Assembly (NCBI GenBank): GCA_030681515.1
Contig: JAUXSE010000011.1
Location: forward strand, 122,441-186,440
DNA length: 64,000 bases
Reading direction: 5' to 3'
From: Geothrix sp.
GTDB taxonomy: Bacteria > Acidobacteriota > Holophagae > Holophagales > Holophagaceae
The notes beneath the pieces are model-generated. The model did no database searches and was not told where the DNA came from. It saw only the letters and a program-made list of their open reading frames with translations. Below are positions 50,939 through 59,555 of this stretch, in pieces. How positions within the stretch are numbered: the first letter of the stretch is position 1; each line of letters begins with the position of its first letter. The position numbers and the translations under genes are program-made.

Positions 50939-51682
50939 ATTGACGACGAGGATCTGGCCCGCGCCGTGGTGCGCGAGCACCTGGCAGCCCACCCGGACGT
51001 GGAAGTGGCCGCCGAATGCGCCAACGGTTTCGAGGCCCTCAAGGCCGCGGCCCAGCACCATCCCGACCTCATCTTCCTGGACATCCAGATGCCCAAGCTC
51101 GATGGCTTCGAGGTGCTGGAACTGCTCGAGGCCGAGGGCAAGCGCCCCGCCGTGGTCTTCGTCACCGCCTATGATCAGCACGCCCTGCGGGCCTTCGAGG
51201 CCCATGCGGTGGACTACCTGCTCAAGCCCTTCTCCAGAGAGCGCTTCGACGCCGCCCTCGCCAAGGCGCGGGCCCTCCACGCGGCCCATCCGGCCTCGCC
51301 GCCACCCCCCGCCATCGAGCTCGCCGCCGCCGCCCGCCAGGGCAGGCCCCTGGAAAGGATCGTCGTCAAGGATGGTCCCAAGGTCACGGTGGTCCACCTC
51401 GACCGCCTGGACTGGGTGCAGGCCCAGGACGACTACGTGCTATTGCGCACCGAGGGGAGAAACCTGCTCAAGCAGCAGACCCTGGCCAGCCTGGAATCCC
51501 AGCTTGATTCAAACCGTTTCATCCGCATCCACCGCAGTTACATCCTGAACCTCGACCGCCTTGTCCGCATCGAGCAGGACACCAAGGAACACCGCGATGC
51601 CATCCTGCGCGATGGCGCCCGCCTGCCCGTGAGCCGGGCGGGCTACCAGCGCCTGCGGGAGCTGTGGGAAGGGCCCACCTGA
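50924..51682 (+). CDS. LytTR-family response regulator
   Basis: 252 residues. Receiver domain: acidic pair IIDDEDLA, phospho-Asp in DLIFLDIQMPKLDGFEVL, Thr in VVFVTAYDQ, Lys in YLLKPFS. A linker of Pro/Ala residues leads to a LytTR DNA-binding domain: DRLDWVQAQDDYVLLRTEGR, NRFIRIHRSYILNLD, and AILRDGARLPVSRAGYQRLR. Partner of the preceding kinase. The start region is duplicated (50905-50938). Confidence 0.92.
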   Translation: MKALIIDDEDLARAVVREHLAAHPDVEVAAECANGFEALKAAAQHHPDLIFLDIQMPKLDGFEVLELLEAEGKRPAVVFVTAYDQHALRAFEAHAVDYLLKPFSRERFDAALAKARALHAAHPASPPPPAIELAAAARQGRPLERIVVKDGPKVTVVHLDRLDWVQAQDDYVLLRTEGRNLLKQQTLASLESQLDSNRFIRIHRSYILNLDRLVRIEQDTKEHRDAILRDGARLPVSRAGYQRLRELWEGPT

Positions 51683-51692
51683 TAGGGGAGGT

Positions 51693-51905
51693 TCAGATCG
51701 GCCCGTGCAGCCGACAGGGGTGGCAATCGCAGTGTCCGCACCGCCCCGAGCAGGGCAGCAGGGTCATCTCCTCGTGAAAGGACCGCTCGGAGGGCATTTC
51801 CGGCGTGACCATGCGGGGGATGGACTTGGCCGTGCGCACCACGCCGTCCGCCGCCAGGGGAGGCTGCCGGGCATCCTCGCCCCCCTGGTCGCTCTCCCTG
51901 GACAC
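51693..51905 (-). CDS. small Cys-rich protein, unknown
   Basis: 70 residues, with almost every codon ending in G or C, which supports coding. The C-terminal end has four closely spaced cysteines and two histidines, CSGRCGHCDCHPCRLHG, a possible zinc or metal site. No ribosome site is clear near the ATG at 51903-51905; it may be translated with the SCP2 gene 58 bases upstream. No family recognised. Confidence 0.5.
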   Translation of the reverse strand: MSRESDQGGEDARQPPLAADGVVRTAKSIPRMVTPEMPSERSFHEEMTLLPCSGRCGHCDCHPCRLHGPI

Positions 51906-51963
51906 CGCGGCTCCCTATGCCGTTCTCTCCATCGAGACGACAAGACTGTTTCGTGACAACGGT

Positions 51964-53193
51964 TCAGGCCTCCGGTCGCTTGAAGCTCTTCGCCACCTTC
52001 TGCATGAGCAGCGGATCACCCTCGATCTGGATCTTGCCGGTCATGAAGGCCTCCTGGGCATTCAGCGTTCCGGTGCTCATGGCGATGAAGTCGGCGGCCT
52101 TGGCCTTCAGGAGTGTATCCCAGGGCTTCATCAGCCGCGGGAAGACCAGGCAGGCGCCGTGGCGGATCAGGAGGGTGTAGCCCAGGTCGTCAATCTGGTA
52201 GCCCACGACGGCCTCCAGATCCCCGGCCTTCTCCACGTTGAACCGCTCGGGCATGGATTCCAGCAGGCCCTGGGCGGGGTTCACGTCCGCGTCGAAATAG
52301 GCCGTGTAGGCCGCCACCTGGCTCATATCGCCCTTCACCGTGATGGCGCCGCCCAGCAGGGCCGCCACCAGGTTCAGCTTGCCCGCGTTGAGGGCCGCGA
52401 AGTCCGCATCGGAGATGCCCAGGGCGGCGCCACCGCCTTCCACCTCGCCCGGCCGCACGGACAGGCCCTCGGGGCTGAAGTCCAGGCGGTAGGGCACGCC
52501 ATCCACCTTCACCTCCAGGGTGCCGCTGGCGCCCCCCTTGTAGCGCGTGCGCAGGGTGGCCAGCGCCTTGCCGCCGGGGGTGTCGGGGAAACTGATCTCG
52601 GGTTCGGCGGACCAGGTCTTCCAGGCCTTGCGCAGCAGGGCCATATCGCCGGAGCAGCGGATCTGCCCGCCCAGCAGCGCCGGACCGGGATCGGAGACCC
52701 CGCAGACCAGCCCGCGCACGGCCGCCTCATCACCGGCCACTTCGGTGCCCCCTTCCCCAGCATTGCCCCAGCTCTCGCCGCCCACGGTCACCTTGATCCC
52801 CGCCCCCGCCAGGGCCAGACGGGCGGGTACCAGGTCCTTCAGCGGCTTCACCGGGCCGCCCTGCTGCTGGGGCTTCTTGAAGAACTTGGGGAATTTCTGG
52901 AGCAGGCCCAGATCGCCGGTGCCCTTGAGCTTGCCGGTCATGAAGGCCTGCATGGGATCGAGCTTGCCTTCGTTCAGGGCGATCCAGTCCTCACTGCCGA
53001 TCACCACCACCGAGGTGGCATCCGGCTTGGCTTCGCGCTTCAACGAGAAGACGCCGTTCTCGATGAGGCAGGTGTAGTCGCCGCCGCCTTCCCCCGTCAC
53101 CTGGTAGTAGACGGAGACCGTCAGGCCCTGGGCCTTCTCCGCCAGGAAGAGCTCGGGCATGAGCGAAAAAATGCCGTCCACCGTCAAAGCCAT
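51964..53193 (-). CDS. protein of four SCP2-like sterol/lipid-carrier repeats
   Basis: 409 residues, no signal peptide. Four repeats end in related motifs: AFMTGKLKGTGDLGLLQKF (about 83-101), LLGGQIRCSGDMALLRKAW, LLGGAITVKGDMSQVAAY and AFMTGKIQIEGDPLLMQKV near the C terminus. The first begins IFSLMPELFLAEKAQGL and the last GLLESMPERFNVEKAGDLEA. SCP2 folds bind lipids or acyl-CoA in a hydrophobic cavity; most bacterial ones are single-domain and about 110 residues. A GAGGTGAT site precedes the ATG. Function unknown beyond lipid binding. Confidence 0.75.
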   Translation of the reverse strand: MALTVDGIFSLMPELFLAEKAQGLTVSVYYQVTGEGGGDYTCLIENGVFSLKREAKPDATSVVVIGSEDWIALNEGKLDPMQAFMTGKLKGTGDLGLLQKFPKFFKKPQQQGGPVKPLKDLVPARLALAGAGIKVTVGGESWGNAGEGGTEVAGDEAAVRGLVCGVSDPGPALLGGQIRCSGDMALLRKAWKTWSAEPEISFPDTPGGKALATLRTRYKGGASGTLEVKVDGVPYRLDFSPEGLSVRPGEVEGGGAALGISDADFAALNAGKLNLVAALLGGAITVKGDMSQVAAYTAYFDADVNPAQGLLESMPERFNVEKAGDLEAVVGYQIDDLGYTLLIRHGACLVFPRLMKPWDTLLKAKAADFIAMSTGTLNAQEAFMTGKIQIEGDPLLMQKVAKSFKRPEA

Positions 53194-53265
53194 GGGATCA
53201 CCTCAGAATGTGGAATCGAGCATGGCCGGGCTGTCGGCAGGGATGCAACAGTTACCAGGAGTCAG

Positions 53266-53297
53266 GCGCAGAAGGGGCCGGGCGGCCCCTTCTGCGC
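53266..53297. terminator. strong inverted repeat after the M56/blaI operon
   Basis: Fourteen-bp perfect stem GCGCAGAAGGGGCC / GGCCCCTTCTGCGC with loop GGGC, 12 bases beyond the M56 gene stop. No T-tract. Confidence 0.6.
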
Positions 53298-53308
53298 GAG
53301 TGTAAAAC

Positions 53309-54622
53309 CTACCTCAGCCGGAACGGCATGGTGAGTTTGAACCGTGCCGGAACAGGTCTTCCTTTCACCATGGCGGGTTCGAATTCCCAGGCCTTGGCGT
53401 AGTCCACAGCGCAGGCACGAAGTTCTGGCGGGCCAGAGATGGCCTTGGCTTCCTGAACCCTGCCCTGCTCATTGATGATGATGACCACCACGACAGTACC
53501 CTGAATGCGCTGGACCTTGGCGTCGGGGGGATAGGCTGGCGCCTTGGGCTGGTGCTTGACGCGGATCTGCTTGAAGTTCATCTCCACGGGTTCAGCCGCC
53601 GGTCCGGGTTTGGGAGTATCGGAGGCCGACAGGGTGGCCACACCAAGAGCCGCGACCAGCAAGAGGGCGGGGATGAGGGCGGCCACGGGCGGGACTGGGT
53701 CATGGGTCATTTGGGGGCGCAACAGGCGCTGGATGCGGGACATGAGGTTGCCTCCACTGGCCGCGGGGGCCAGATCGGGAATCAAGTTTGGTTGGGTTCG
53801 GAGTTCCTCCAGCCCAGCGAGGGCGGAGGCGTAGAGGATCGGATCGCCGCAGGCCTGCACGGCGGCATCGTCGCAGCAGTGCTCACGCTCCTGGCGGGTG
53901 CGCCGGGAGAGCCACCAGACAGCGGGATGGTAGAACAACAGGGCTTCAGCAAAGGTCTGGAGGATATTCGCGAGGAAATCACTTCGGCGGACATGGGCCA
54001 GTTCGTGCATCAGCAGAGCTTCCAGGGCTTCGGGGGACAGGGCCAGCAGGGCCGCGGCCGGAACGAGAATCACGGGTTTGAGCCAACCCAGCACCACGAG
54101 GGAATCCACCCGGTCGGACAGACCCAGGCGGACCGGAATCCGCACCCGGCTGCGGACCCTCAGCGCCTCAAACCGAGCCAGCCATTCGACGGGCGGGGGC
54201 CGGAGGCTGCCAAGGCAGGGCCCGTAAAGCCAGGTCATGGCCCGGCCCATTTGTATGACTCGGAGGCTGAAACCCAGGAGCCAGGCCAGGAACAGCCCGG
54301 GGATCCAGGGACCGAGGAAAACGCGCAGTTGGGGCATCCAGGCGCCGAGCCCCTGCCCCTCGCCCAAGGGGACGATCAACACGGCCTCGACCGTGGGCAG
54401 CGGATCGCCTCCGCCCGAGATCCAGAGCAGGGTCCCCGCGAATGTGAAAACCAGCAGTCCGAGGGTTCCCGAGGCGATGGCGTAGCGGAGTTCCGCGGAA
54501 TGGCGCCGCGTCATGCGGAGCGCCACCGCCGCCAGCAGGGCCAACAGCGCGCCCTGCCAGAGGCTGTGCAGCAGGGCCCAGCCGATGGCCTGAAACAAGG
54601 GGATGGATGCCAGATCGTTCAT
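53309..54622 (-). CDS. BlaR1/MecR1-like M56 metallopeptidase with TonB C-terminal domain
   Basis: 437 residues. Four TM segments in the first 125 residues; M56 zinc site HELAH (206-210) with a downstream EREHCCDDAAV; one more TM at about 315-335; then a TonB C-terminal-type domain (VQRIQGTVVVVIIINEQGRV, ACAVDYAKAWEFEPAMVKGR). The penicillin-binding sensor of BlaR1 is replaced by the TonB-like domain, so the signal is not obviously beta-lactam. It overlaps blaI by four bases, and is expected to trigger cleavage or release of that repressor. Confidence 0.87.
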   Translation of the reverse strand: MNDLASIPLFQAIGWALLHSLWQGALLALLAAVALRMTRRHSAELRYAIASGTLGLLVFTFAGTLLWISGGGDPLPTVEAVLIVPLGEGQGLGAWMPQLRVFLGPWIPGLFLAWLLGFSLRVIQMGRAMTWLYGPCLGSLRPPPVEWLARFEALRVRSRVRIPVRLGLSDRVDSLVVLGWLKPVILVPAAALLALSPEALEALLMHELAHVRRSDFLANILQTFAEALLFYHPAVWWLSRRTRQEREHCCDDAAVQACGDPILYASALAGLEELRTQPNLIPDLAPAASGGNLMSRIQRLLRPQMTHDPVPPVAALIPALLLVAALGVATLSASDTPKPGPAAEPVEMNFKQIRVKHQPKAPAYPPDAKVQRIQGTVVVVIIINEQGRVQEAKAISGPPELRACAVDYAKAWEFEPAMVKGRPVPARFKLTMPFRLR

Positions 54623-55005
54623 CGAGTCCTCCCCTTGATGTCACTCAACAGCTTGCGGATGTCCTCCAGTTCCTCGGCGGAGGCCGGCTCCGATTCGAGG
54701 GCCTGGAGGACGAGATCCCGGCGGCTGCCTGCGAAGGCTTTGTGCAGAAGCTCCTTCAGCAGGCAGCGCTGGGTTTCGGCCTCCCCCTGGAGCGGCCGGT
54801 AGGTGTGGGAACGCGCGCGTTCATCCCGCGCCACCAGGCCCTTCTCCACCATGATCTGCATGAGCTTCAGCACGGTGGTGTAGCCCATGTCCCGATCCTT
54901 CGACAGTTCGGTATGCACGTCCCGAACGGTCGAGGGGCCCCGCGACCAGAGCACCCGCAGGATGGCGAGCTCACCATCGGAAGGGCGGATGGGCGCGGCA
55001 GACAT
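54619..55005 (-). CDS. BlaI/MecI-family repressor
   Basis: 128 residues: winged helix (SDGELAILRVLWSRGPSTVR, GYTTVLKLMQIMVEKGLV) followed by a dimerisation helix region (LKELLHKAFAGSRRDLV). Represses its own operon with the M56 protein until proteolysis. Its promoter with two operator dyads is directly upstream (55030-55072). ATG overlaps nothing upstream; a GGAGG site is at -9. Confidence 0.92.
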   Translation of the reverse strand: MSAAPIRPSDGELAILRVLWSRGPSTVRDVHTELSKDRDMGYTTVLKLMQIMVEKGLVARDERARSHTYRPLQGEAETQRCLLKELLHKAFAGSRRDLVLQALESEPASAEELEDIRKLLSDIKGRTR

Positions 55006-55029
55006 GGAGCCTCCAGTGGGTCTGGAGAC

Positions 55030-55072
55030 AACATACGAACTGATTCGTAGTTTGTCAACGAATCAGTTCGTA
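55030..55072 (-). promoter_or_regulatory. blaI promoter with two palindromic operators
   Basis: On the minus strand TTGACA (complement of 55053-55058) and TATGTT (complement of 55030-55035) are 17 bases apart. Operator 1, TACGAACTGATTCGTA (55034-55049), lies in the spacer; operator 2, AACGAATCAGTTCGTA (55057-55072), covers the -35 edge. The two together form a larger inverted repeat, TACGAACTGATTCGT against ACGAATCAGTTCGTA. Confidence 0.85.
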
Positions 55073-55087
55073 CTTATATTTTTCCCC

Positions 55088-56251
55088 CTACCGGCTCCCC
55101 TGGAGGATCAGCTTCACGCCCTTCCTGGTGCTGGAGATATCCAGGAGGACAGGTCCATGGGGCGTTCCATCCTCCGACCACTGCACGAGATGCCGGGAGC
55201 CGAACACCTGGATGCCCTGCCCGAACTGGGTTTCCAGGCCAGCATTCAAGGGGAACGCGAAACCGCCGGTGGCGGGCGCGATGGTCCCGATGTGGCCCAC
55301 GACATTTTGCCCCGGGCCCGCCACGGAATAAAGGGTGACGCCCGCGGCCACGGCCTTGGCCTTCAGTTCCGTCTGGAGGATGGTCATGTCCCGGGTGGCG
55401 AGCTCGGCGGATTCCGCTGGTCCACCCGCATCCCCCTTCTCTCGCTTGAAATTCTGGGTCATGGCCCGCTTCACGTTCGGGTGAGTCATATCGTCAGCTT
55501 CACAGCGGGAGAAGACGATGACGTGCTTCTGGCCCTGAAGGGGCGCGACCAGATCCAGGATGGATCCCAATGCTTTCGACTCCCGGGCGATGGTCGCGAG
55601 GAGGCCCATGATAAAAGTCGGGCTGCTGAAGTTGAGCCGGTCGAGGACATTGATGCCTCGCTGATCAATCGTGCCTTTAGCCCAGCCGGGAGTACCAGCC
55701 TTGAATCGGCCCAGCAGGGCGTTGAGGGCCTCCTGCCCGGGCCCACCGTTCGAGACATCCGTAAAGGCGGCCTGGAACCCCGCCCCCTGAAGGGTCTCCT
55801 TCGGCATGCCCACCAGGCTCTCGGGAAGCATGTCGGGAACCTTGGCGAGCGACTCTGCCCACAGGCCACGATTCGAGGAGAATCCGGGCATCAATGACTC
55901 CAGGGAGTCCTTCCCCCGGGCCACGATGAACACCCGATCGCCTTCCGGGACCTTCGTGAGGAAGTCCGCGGCAGCGATAAACGCCGTAGCCCGCATGTTC
56001 GTGTCTCGGATGGGTTCGAACACCAGCACCCAGGACTGGGAGGCGTCCGCGGTCTGGGCTGGCGTCTTCACCTGGACAATGGGACGGACTTTCCCGTCAA
56101 CCTTCACCTGGATTTCCTCCGCCTTCAGGTCGCCTACCATTCCGCCTCGACCATCCAGCGCCAGCACCCAGGCCTGGGTGCGCGGCTGGGATGGCTGTCC
56201 CGCCATCAGGCCCGCCCCGACGATCAATCCGATGCACCAGCGGTGGAACAT
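55088..56251 (-). CDS. secreted VWFA-related protein (acidobacterial type)
   Basis: 387 residues with a short signal sequence (WCIGLIVGAGLMAGQP). It begins with AWVLALDGRGGMVGDLKAEE and IQVKVDGKVRPIVQV, then WVLVFEPIRDTNMR, the start of a von Willebrand A-like fold, KHVIVFSRCEADD later, and ends LVQWSEDGTPHGPVLLDISS. This resembles the VWFA-related proteins abundant in Acidobacteriota, though the metal-site DxSxS is not clear (EPIRDTN instead). Function unknown. Confidence 0.65.
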   Translation of the reverse strand: MFHRWCIGLIVGAGLMAGQPSQPRTQAWVLALDGRGGMVGDLKAEEIQVKVDGKVRPIVQVKTPAQTADASQSWVLVFEPIRDTNMRATAFIAAADFLTKVPEGDRVFIVARGKDSLESLMPGFSSNRGLWAESLAKVPDMLPESLVGMPKETLQGAGFQAAFTDVSNGGPGQEALNALLGRFKAGTPGWAKGTIDQRGINVLDRLNFSSPTFIMGLLATIARESKALGSILDLVAPLQGQKHVIVFSRCEADDMTHPNVKRAMTQNFKREKGDAGGPAESAELATRDMTILQTELKAKAVAAGVTLYSVAGPGQNVVGHIGTIAPATGGFAFPLNAGLETQFGQGIQVFGSRHLVQWSEDGTPHGPVLLDISSTRKGVKLILQGSR

Positions 56252-56363
56252 GCGCGGCTCCTTGTTTGTGGATGGATCCCCATTCCACCACAGCCGGTGC
56301 CGAGTTCACAGCCCCCTCCGACAATCCTTGGCCCCGGGGGCCAACTGTGCTGACAATCGTCCC

Positions 56364-57860
56364 ATGCGTATCGCCGCCATTGATGTCGGATCGAATTCCA
56401 TCCACATGGTGGTGGTGGAGGCGGATCCCATGGGTGGCCAGCATGTGCTGGCCCGGGAGAAGGCCGTGGTGCGCCTGGCCCGGGGCGAAGCGAAGTCCGG
56501 CGAGATCGGCCCTGAAGCCTTCCGCGCCGGCCTTGACGCCCTGGCCCAGATGGCGAAGACCATCCGGGATTTCGGTTGCGAAACCCTCATGGCCTGCGGC
56601 ACGGCGGCCCTGCGGGACGCGAAGAACGCCCAGGCCTTCGTGATGGAGGCCGAAGCGCTGGGCATCCCCATCCAGGTGATCTCCGGTGAAGAAGAGGCCC
56701 GCCTCATCCACCAGGCGGTTTCCCACGCCATTCCCTTCCCGCCTGGGCCGGTGACCCTGGTGGACATCGGCGGCGGCAGCACTGAACTGACCTGGGTGCA
56801 GGGCGGGCGCGTGGCTGCCAGCATCTCCCTGCCCTGGGGCCTCCAGCGGCTGGCGGACGCCGCCCAGACCGCCAATCCCCCCACGGCCCAGGACCTCAAA
56901 CACCTGCGGAGGATGATCCGCCGCATCCTCAGGAAGGCCCGCAAGGACCTGCCCTCGGAACTGCCGGAACCCGCGCTGATGCTCGGCACCTCGGGCACCC
57001 TGGAGGATCTGGCCAAGGGCGCCTCGGCGGGCCTGGCCTTCAGCGCCGGGCAGCTGAGGGACTTCGCGCTGAAGCTCTGGCGCACGGACGCCCAGCAGCG
57101 CGTCGAGCACCTCGGTGTGGATCCCAAACGGGCCGAGGTGCTCCATGTGGGCGCCATCTGGGCCCTGTCGCTGATGGAATGGCTGGGGGCCCCGCCGTTG
57201 CGCCACCTGCCCGTGGGCATGCGCGAGGGCATGATATGGGAGGCGCTCAAGCACGGGGGCGCGGCCATCCCTCCCCTGGCGGACCGCCGCCGGGCCTCCA
57301 TCGAGCAGCTGGCGGCCCGGCTCGATCCCGATCCCGGCCACAGCCGGCAGGTGGCCCGCCTGGCCGACGAGCTGTTCCTGGCGCTCCAGCCCCAGTTCGA
57401 GCTGGGGGACACCGAGCGCCAGTGGCTGGCCTTCGCGGCCCGGCTGCACGACATCGGCTTCTCCATCTCCGAAAAGGGGCACCACAAGCACGGCGAGTAC
57501 CTGATCCGGAACGCCACCCTGCCCGGTTTCTGGCCCGAGGAGGTGGATCTGCTGGCCCAGGTGGTGCGCTTTCACCGGGGCAAGGTGCCCCATCACGCGA
57601 AGCATGAGGCCTTCCGAGCCCTGGCGCCCTGGCACCGGCAGGTGGTGCGCAAGCTGACCGCCATCCTCCGCGGGGCCGATGCCCTGGACCGGCGGCGGCG
57701 GCAGGCGGTCCAGCACCTGCGGGTCGAGGTGGACGACCAGCGCCTCCGCGTGCTCCTGGATGTCGCGGGGGACGCAGATCCCGAGATGGATGCCTTCCTC
57801 GAAAAGGGCGCGCTCCTGGGAACCCTGCTGGACCGCCGGATCGAAGTCACCGTAGGCTGA
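56364..57860 (+). CDS. ppx: exopolyphosphatase / pppGpp phosphatase (Ppx/GppA) with HD domain
   Basis: 498 residues. The ASKHA fold is shown by MRIAAIDVGSNSIHMVVVEA, ALRDAKNAQAFV, VISGEEEARLIHQAV and VTLVDIGGGSTELTWV. A C-terminal HD-type region follows (HSRQVARLADELF, ARLHDIGFSISEKGHHKHGE, RFHRGKVPHH). Degrades polyphosphate or converts pppGpp to ppGpp. ATG at 56364; longer versions of the frame run antisense through the VWFA gene and are rejected. Confidence 0.92.
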   Translation: MRIAAIDVGSNSIHMVVVEADPMGGQHVLAREKAVVRLARGEAKSGEIGPEAFRAGLDALAQMAKTIRDFGCETLMACGTAALRDAKNAQAFVMEAEALGIPIQVISGEEEARLIHQAVSHAIPFPPGPVTLVDIGGGSTELTWVQGGRVAASISLPWGLQRLADAAQTANPPTAQDLKHLRRMIRRILRKARKDLPSELPEPALMLGTSGTLEDLAKGASAGLAFSAGQLRDFALKLWRTDAQQRVEHLGVDPKRAEVLHVGAIWALSLMEWLGAPPLRHLPVGMREGMIWEALKHGGAAIPPLADRRRASIEQLAARLDPDPGHSRQVARLADELFLALQPQFELGDTERQWLAFAARLHDIGFSISEKGHHKHGEYLIRNATLPGFWPEEVDLLAQVVRFHRGKVPHHAKHEAFRALAPWHRQVVRKLTAILRGADALDRRRRQAVQHLRVEVDDQRLRVLLDVAGDADPEMDAFLEKGALLGTLLDRRIEVTVG

Positions 57861-57867
57861 GAGGGAA

Positions 57868-59070
57868 ATGACCCTGGATGATCTCATCAACGATTGGAAC
57901 GGCCTTCCCTCGAAGGACGCCCGGATTCCCCTTCTGAATGACGAGACGCTGCGGGATGGCCTGCAGAGCCCCTCCGTTCGCGATCCCGACATCGCCGCCA
58001 AGCGCGACCTCACCCACCGGCTGGCCCGCCTAGGCGTGGACGCCGTGGATCTGGGCATGCCCGGCGCGGGGCCCAAGGCCCTGGCGGCCGTGCGGGCTCT
58101 GATGGTGGAGATCCGCGATCACCGCTTGCCCATCTCCCCCAATGTCGCCGTGCGCACCCTGGAGGCCGACCTCGCCCAGGTGGCCGAGATCCAGCAGCGG
58201 GCGGGCATCCCCCTCGAAGCGGGCGCCTTCCTGGGCTCCAGCCCCATCCGCATGGATGTGGAAGGCTGGGATCTGGCCTTCCTGGTGGACACCGCCCGCA
58301 AGGCTGTTGCCTTCTGCCGCCGCCATGAAGTGCCCGTGATGATGGTGACAGAGGACAGCACCCGGGCCCGGCCGGATGTCCTCAAGGCCATCTATGGCGC
58401 GGCCCTGGACGAGGGCGCCCAGTCCATCTGCCTGTCGGACACCTGCGGCCACGCCACGCCCGATGGCGTGCGGCGGCTGGTGCGCTTCATCAGGGACGAG
58501 GTCGTGAAGGACCGTTCCGTGCGCATTGACTGGCATGGCCACAACGACCGGGGCCTGGGTGTGGCCAACGCCATCGCCGCCTTCGAGGCCGGCGCCGACC
58601 GGCTCCACGGCAGCATCCTGGGCATCGGAGAGCGCTGCGGGAACGTGGCCATGGACCAGCTCATGATCAACCTGCACCTCATGGGCTTTCCCAAGGGCGA
58701 CCTTTCCGACCTGCCCGCCCTGGCCGAACGCGTGGCCGAACTGTGCGATGTGGCGATCCCCGCCAACTACCCCGTGCTGGGCCGGGATGCCTTCCGCACC
58801 GGCACCGGCGTCCATGCCGCCGCCATCGTGAAGGCCCTGCACCGCGGCGACGTGGAACTGGCCGATGCCGTCTACTCCGGCGTCCCCGCCGCCCTGGTGG
58901 GCCGCCGGCAGGAAATCGAGATCGGCCCCATGGCCGGCCACAGCAACGTCATCTACTGGCTCGAAATGAACGGCTACGACCCCAGCCCCGAGCGCGTGGA
59001 CCGCATCCTGAAGGCCGCCAAGAACAGCCCCCGGATTCTCGGCGAGGCGGAAATCCGGGCGGTGGTGTGA
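57868..59070 (+). CDS. HMGL-like acyltransferase (LeuA/homocitrate/Re-citrate synthase family)
   Basis: 400 residues, TIM barrel. Family marks: LLNDETLRDGLQSPSV, GVDAVDLGMPGAG, LSDTCGHATPDGVRRLV, IDWHGHNDRGLGVANAIAA, and GIGERCGNVAMDQLMINLHL with GVHAAAIVKAL. It would condense acetyl-CoA with a 2-oxo acid. It is shorter than 2-isopropylmalate synthase (about 510, no regulatory domain), so homocitrate-synthase-like or Re-citrate synthase are alternatives. Starts eight bases after ppx. Confidence 0.75.
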   Translation: MTLDDLINDWNGLPSKDARIPLLNDETLRDGLQSPSVRDPDIAAKRDLTHRLARLGVDAVDLGMPGAGPKALAAVRALMVEIRDHRLPISPNVAVRTLEADLAQVAEIQQRAGIPLEAGAFLGSSPIRMDVEGWDLAFLVDTARKAVAFCRRHEVPVMMVTEDSTRARPDVLKAIYGAALDEGAQSICLSDTCGHATPDGVRRLVRFIRDEVVKDRSVRIDWHGHNDRGLGVANAIAAFEAGADRLHGSILGIGERCGNVAMDQLMINLHLMGFPKGDLSDLPALAERVAELCDVAIPANYPVLGRDAFRTGTGVHAAAIVKALHRGDVELADAVYSGVPAALVGRRQEIEIGPMAGHSNVIYWLEMNGYDPSPERVDRILKAAKNSPRILGEAEIRAVV

Positions 59071-59071
59071 T

Positions 59072-59310
59072 CGCTCAACGAAGCTGACCGCATGGACCGG
59101 CGGCAGGTGTTCGGCCAGGGTCAGCCAGTCGTCGCCGCTGTTCTCGCTGATCCAGACGGACCCTAGGGAGACGTTGTCCCCCAGGAAGAAGACCTCGTCC
59201 AAGGCCCAGGTCCCTTTCCCTTTGCGGCGGGCGGAGAAGAGCCCCTTGCGCGTGGATACCAGCAATTGATCGGACAGCAGAATCCCTAGGAGCGCGGGGG
59301 ATCGTTCCAA
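59072..59310 (-). pseudogene. internally deleted BNR-repeat (sialidase-like) protein remnant
   Basis: From a TTG at 59308-59310 the frame reads LLVSTRKGLFSARRKGKG, WALDEVFFLGDNVSLG, the usual beginning of stand-alone BNR/glycosyl-hydrolase-like propeller proteins, and goes straight on to SVWISENSGDDWLTLAEHLP and PVHAVSF, which is how such proteins end. The propeller of some 300 residues between is missing. The frame then runs on antisense through the neighbouring gene, as if the stop was lost too. Confidence 0.6.
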
Positions 59311-59498
59311 TGCTCCGGATGGGCCGCCGCCTCCCGGTTGGCCCGGTCCAGCCTGACCCGCGCCTCAAGGAACTCTTCGTCCTCGAGGCGGGTGGGATCC
59401 GGAAGGGGACGGCCTCCCAGATCGTGAAGGGGTGCCGCCCGACGCTCCACCCCGATGATCCTGCTCCACACCTGACGCCGTTCCACGGGACTCATCAT
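59286..59498 (-). CDS. hypothetical small protein
   Basis: 70 residues (MMSPVERRQVWSRIIGVERR onward), charged, with RLEDEEFLEARVRLDRANRE likely helical. AGAGGTGG precedes the ATG. It overlaps the BNR remnant by 25 bases and was probably the first gene of a pair with it. No family recognised. Confidence 0.55.
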   Translation of the reverse strand: MMSPVERRQVWSRIIGVERRAAPLHDLGGRPLPDPTRLEDEEFLEARVRLDRANREAAAHPEHWNDPPRS

Positions 59499-59555
59499 GG
59501 TCCACCTCTGGCTGCTCATCCAACATAGGTCCGATGGGGCGAACCGCCACGGGCA

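Noticed and set aside
53309..55005. Beta-lactam resistance operon
   Set aside because: No beta-lactamase or penicillin-binding sensor domain is present; only the BlaI/M56 regulatory pair.
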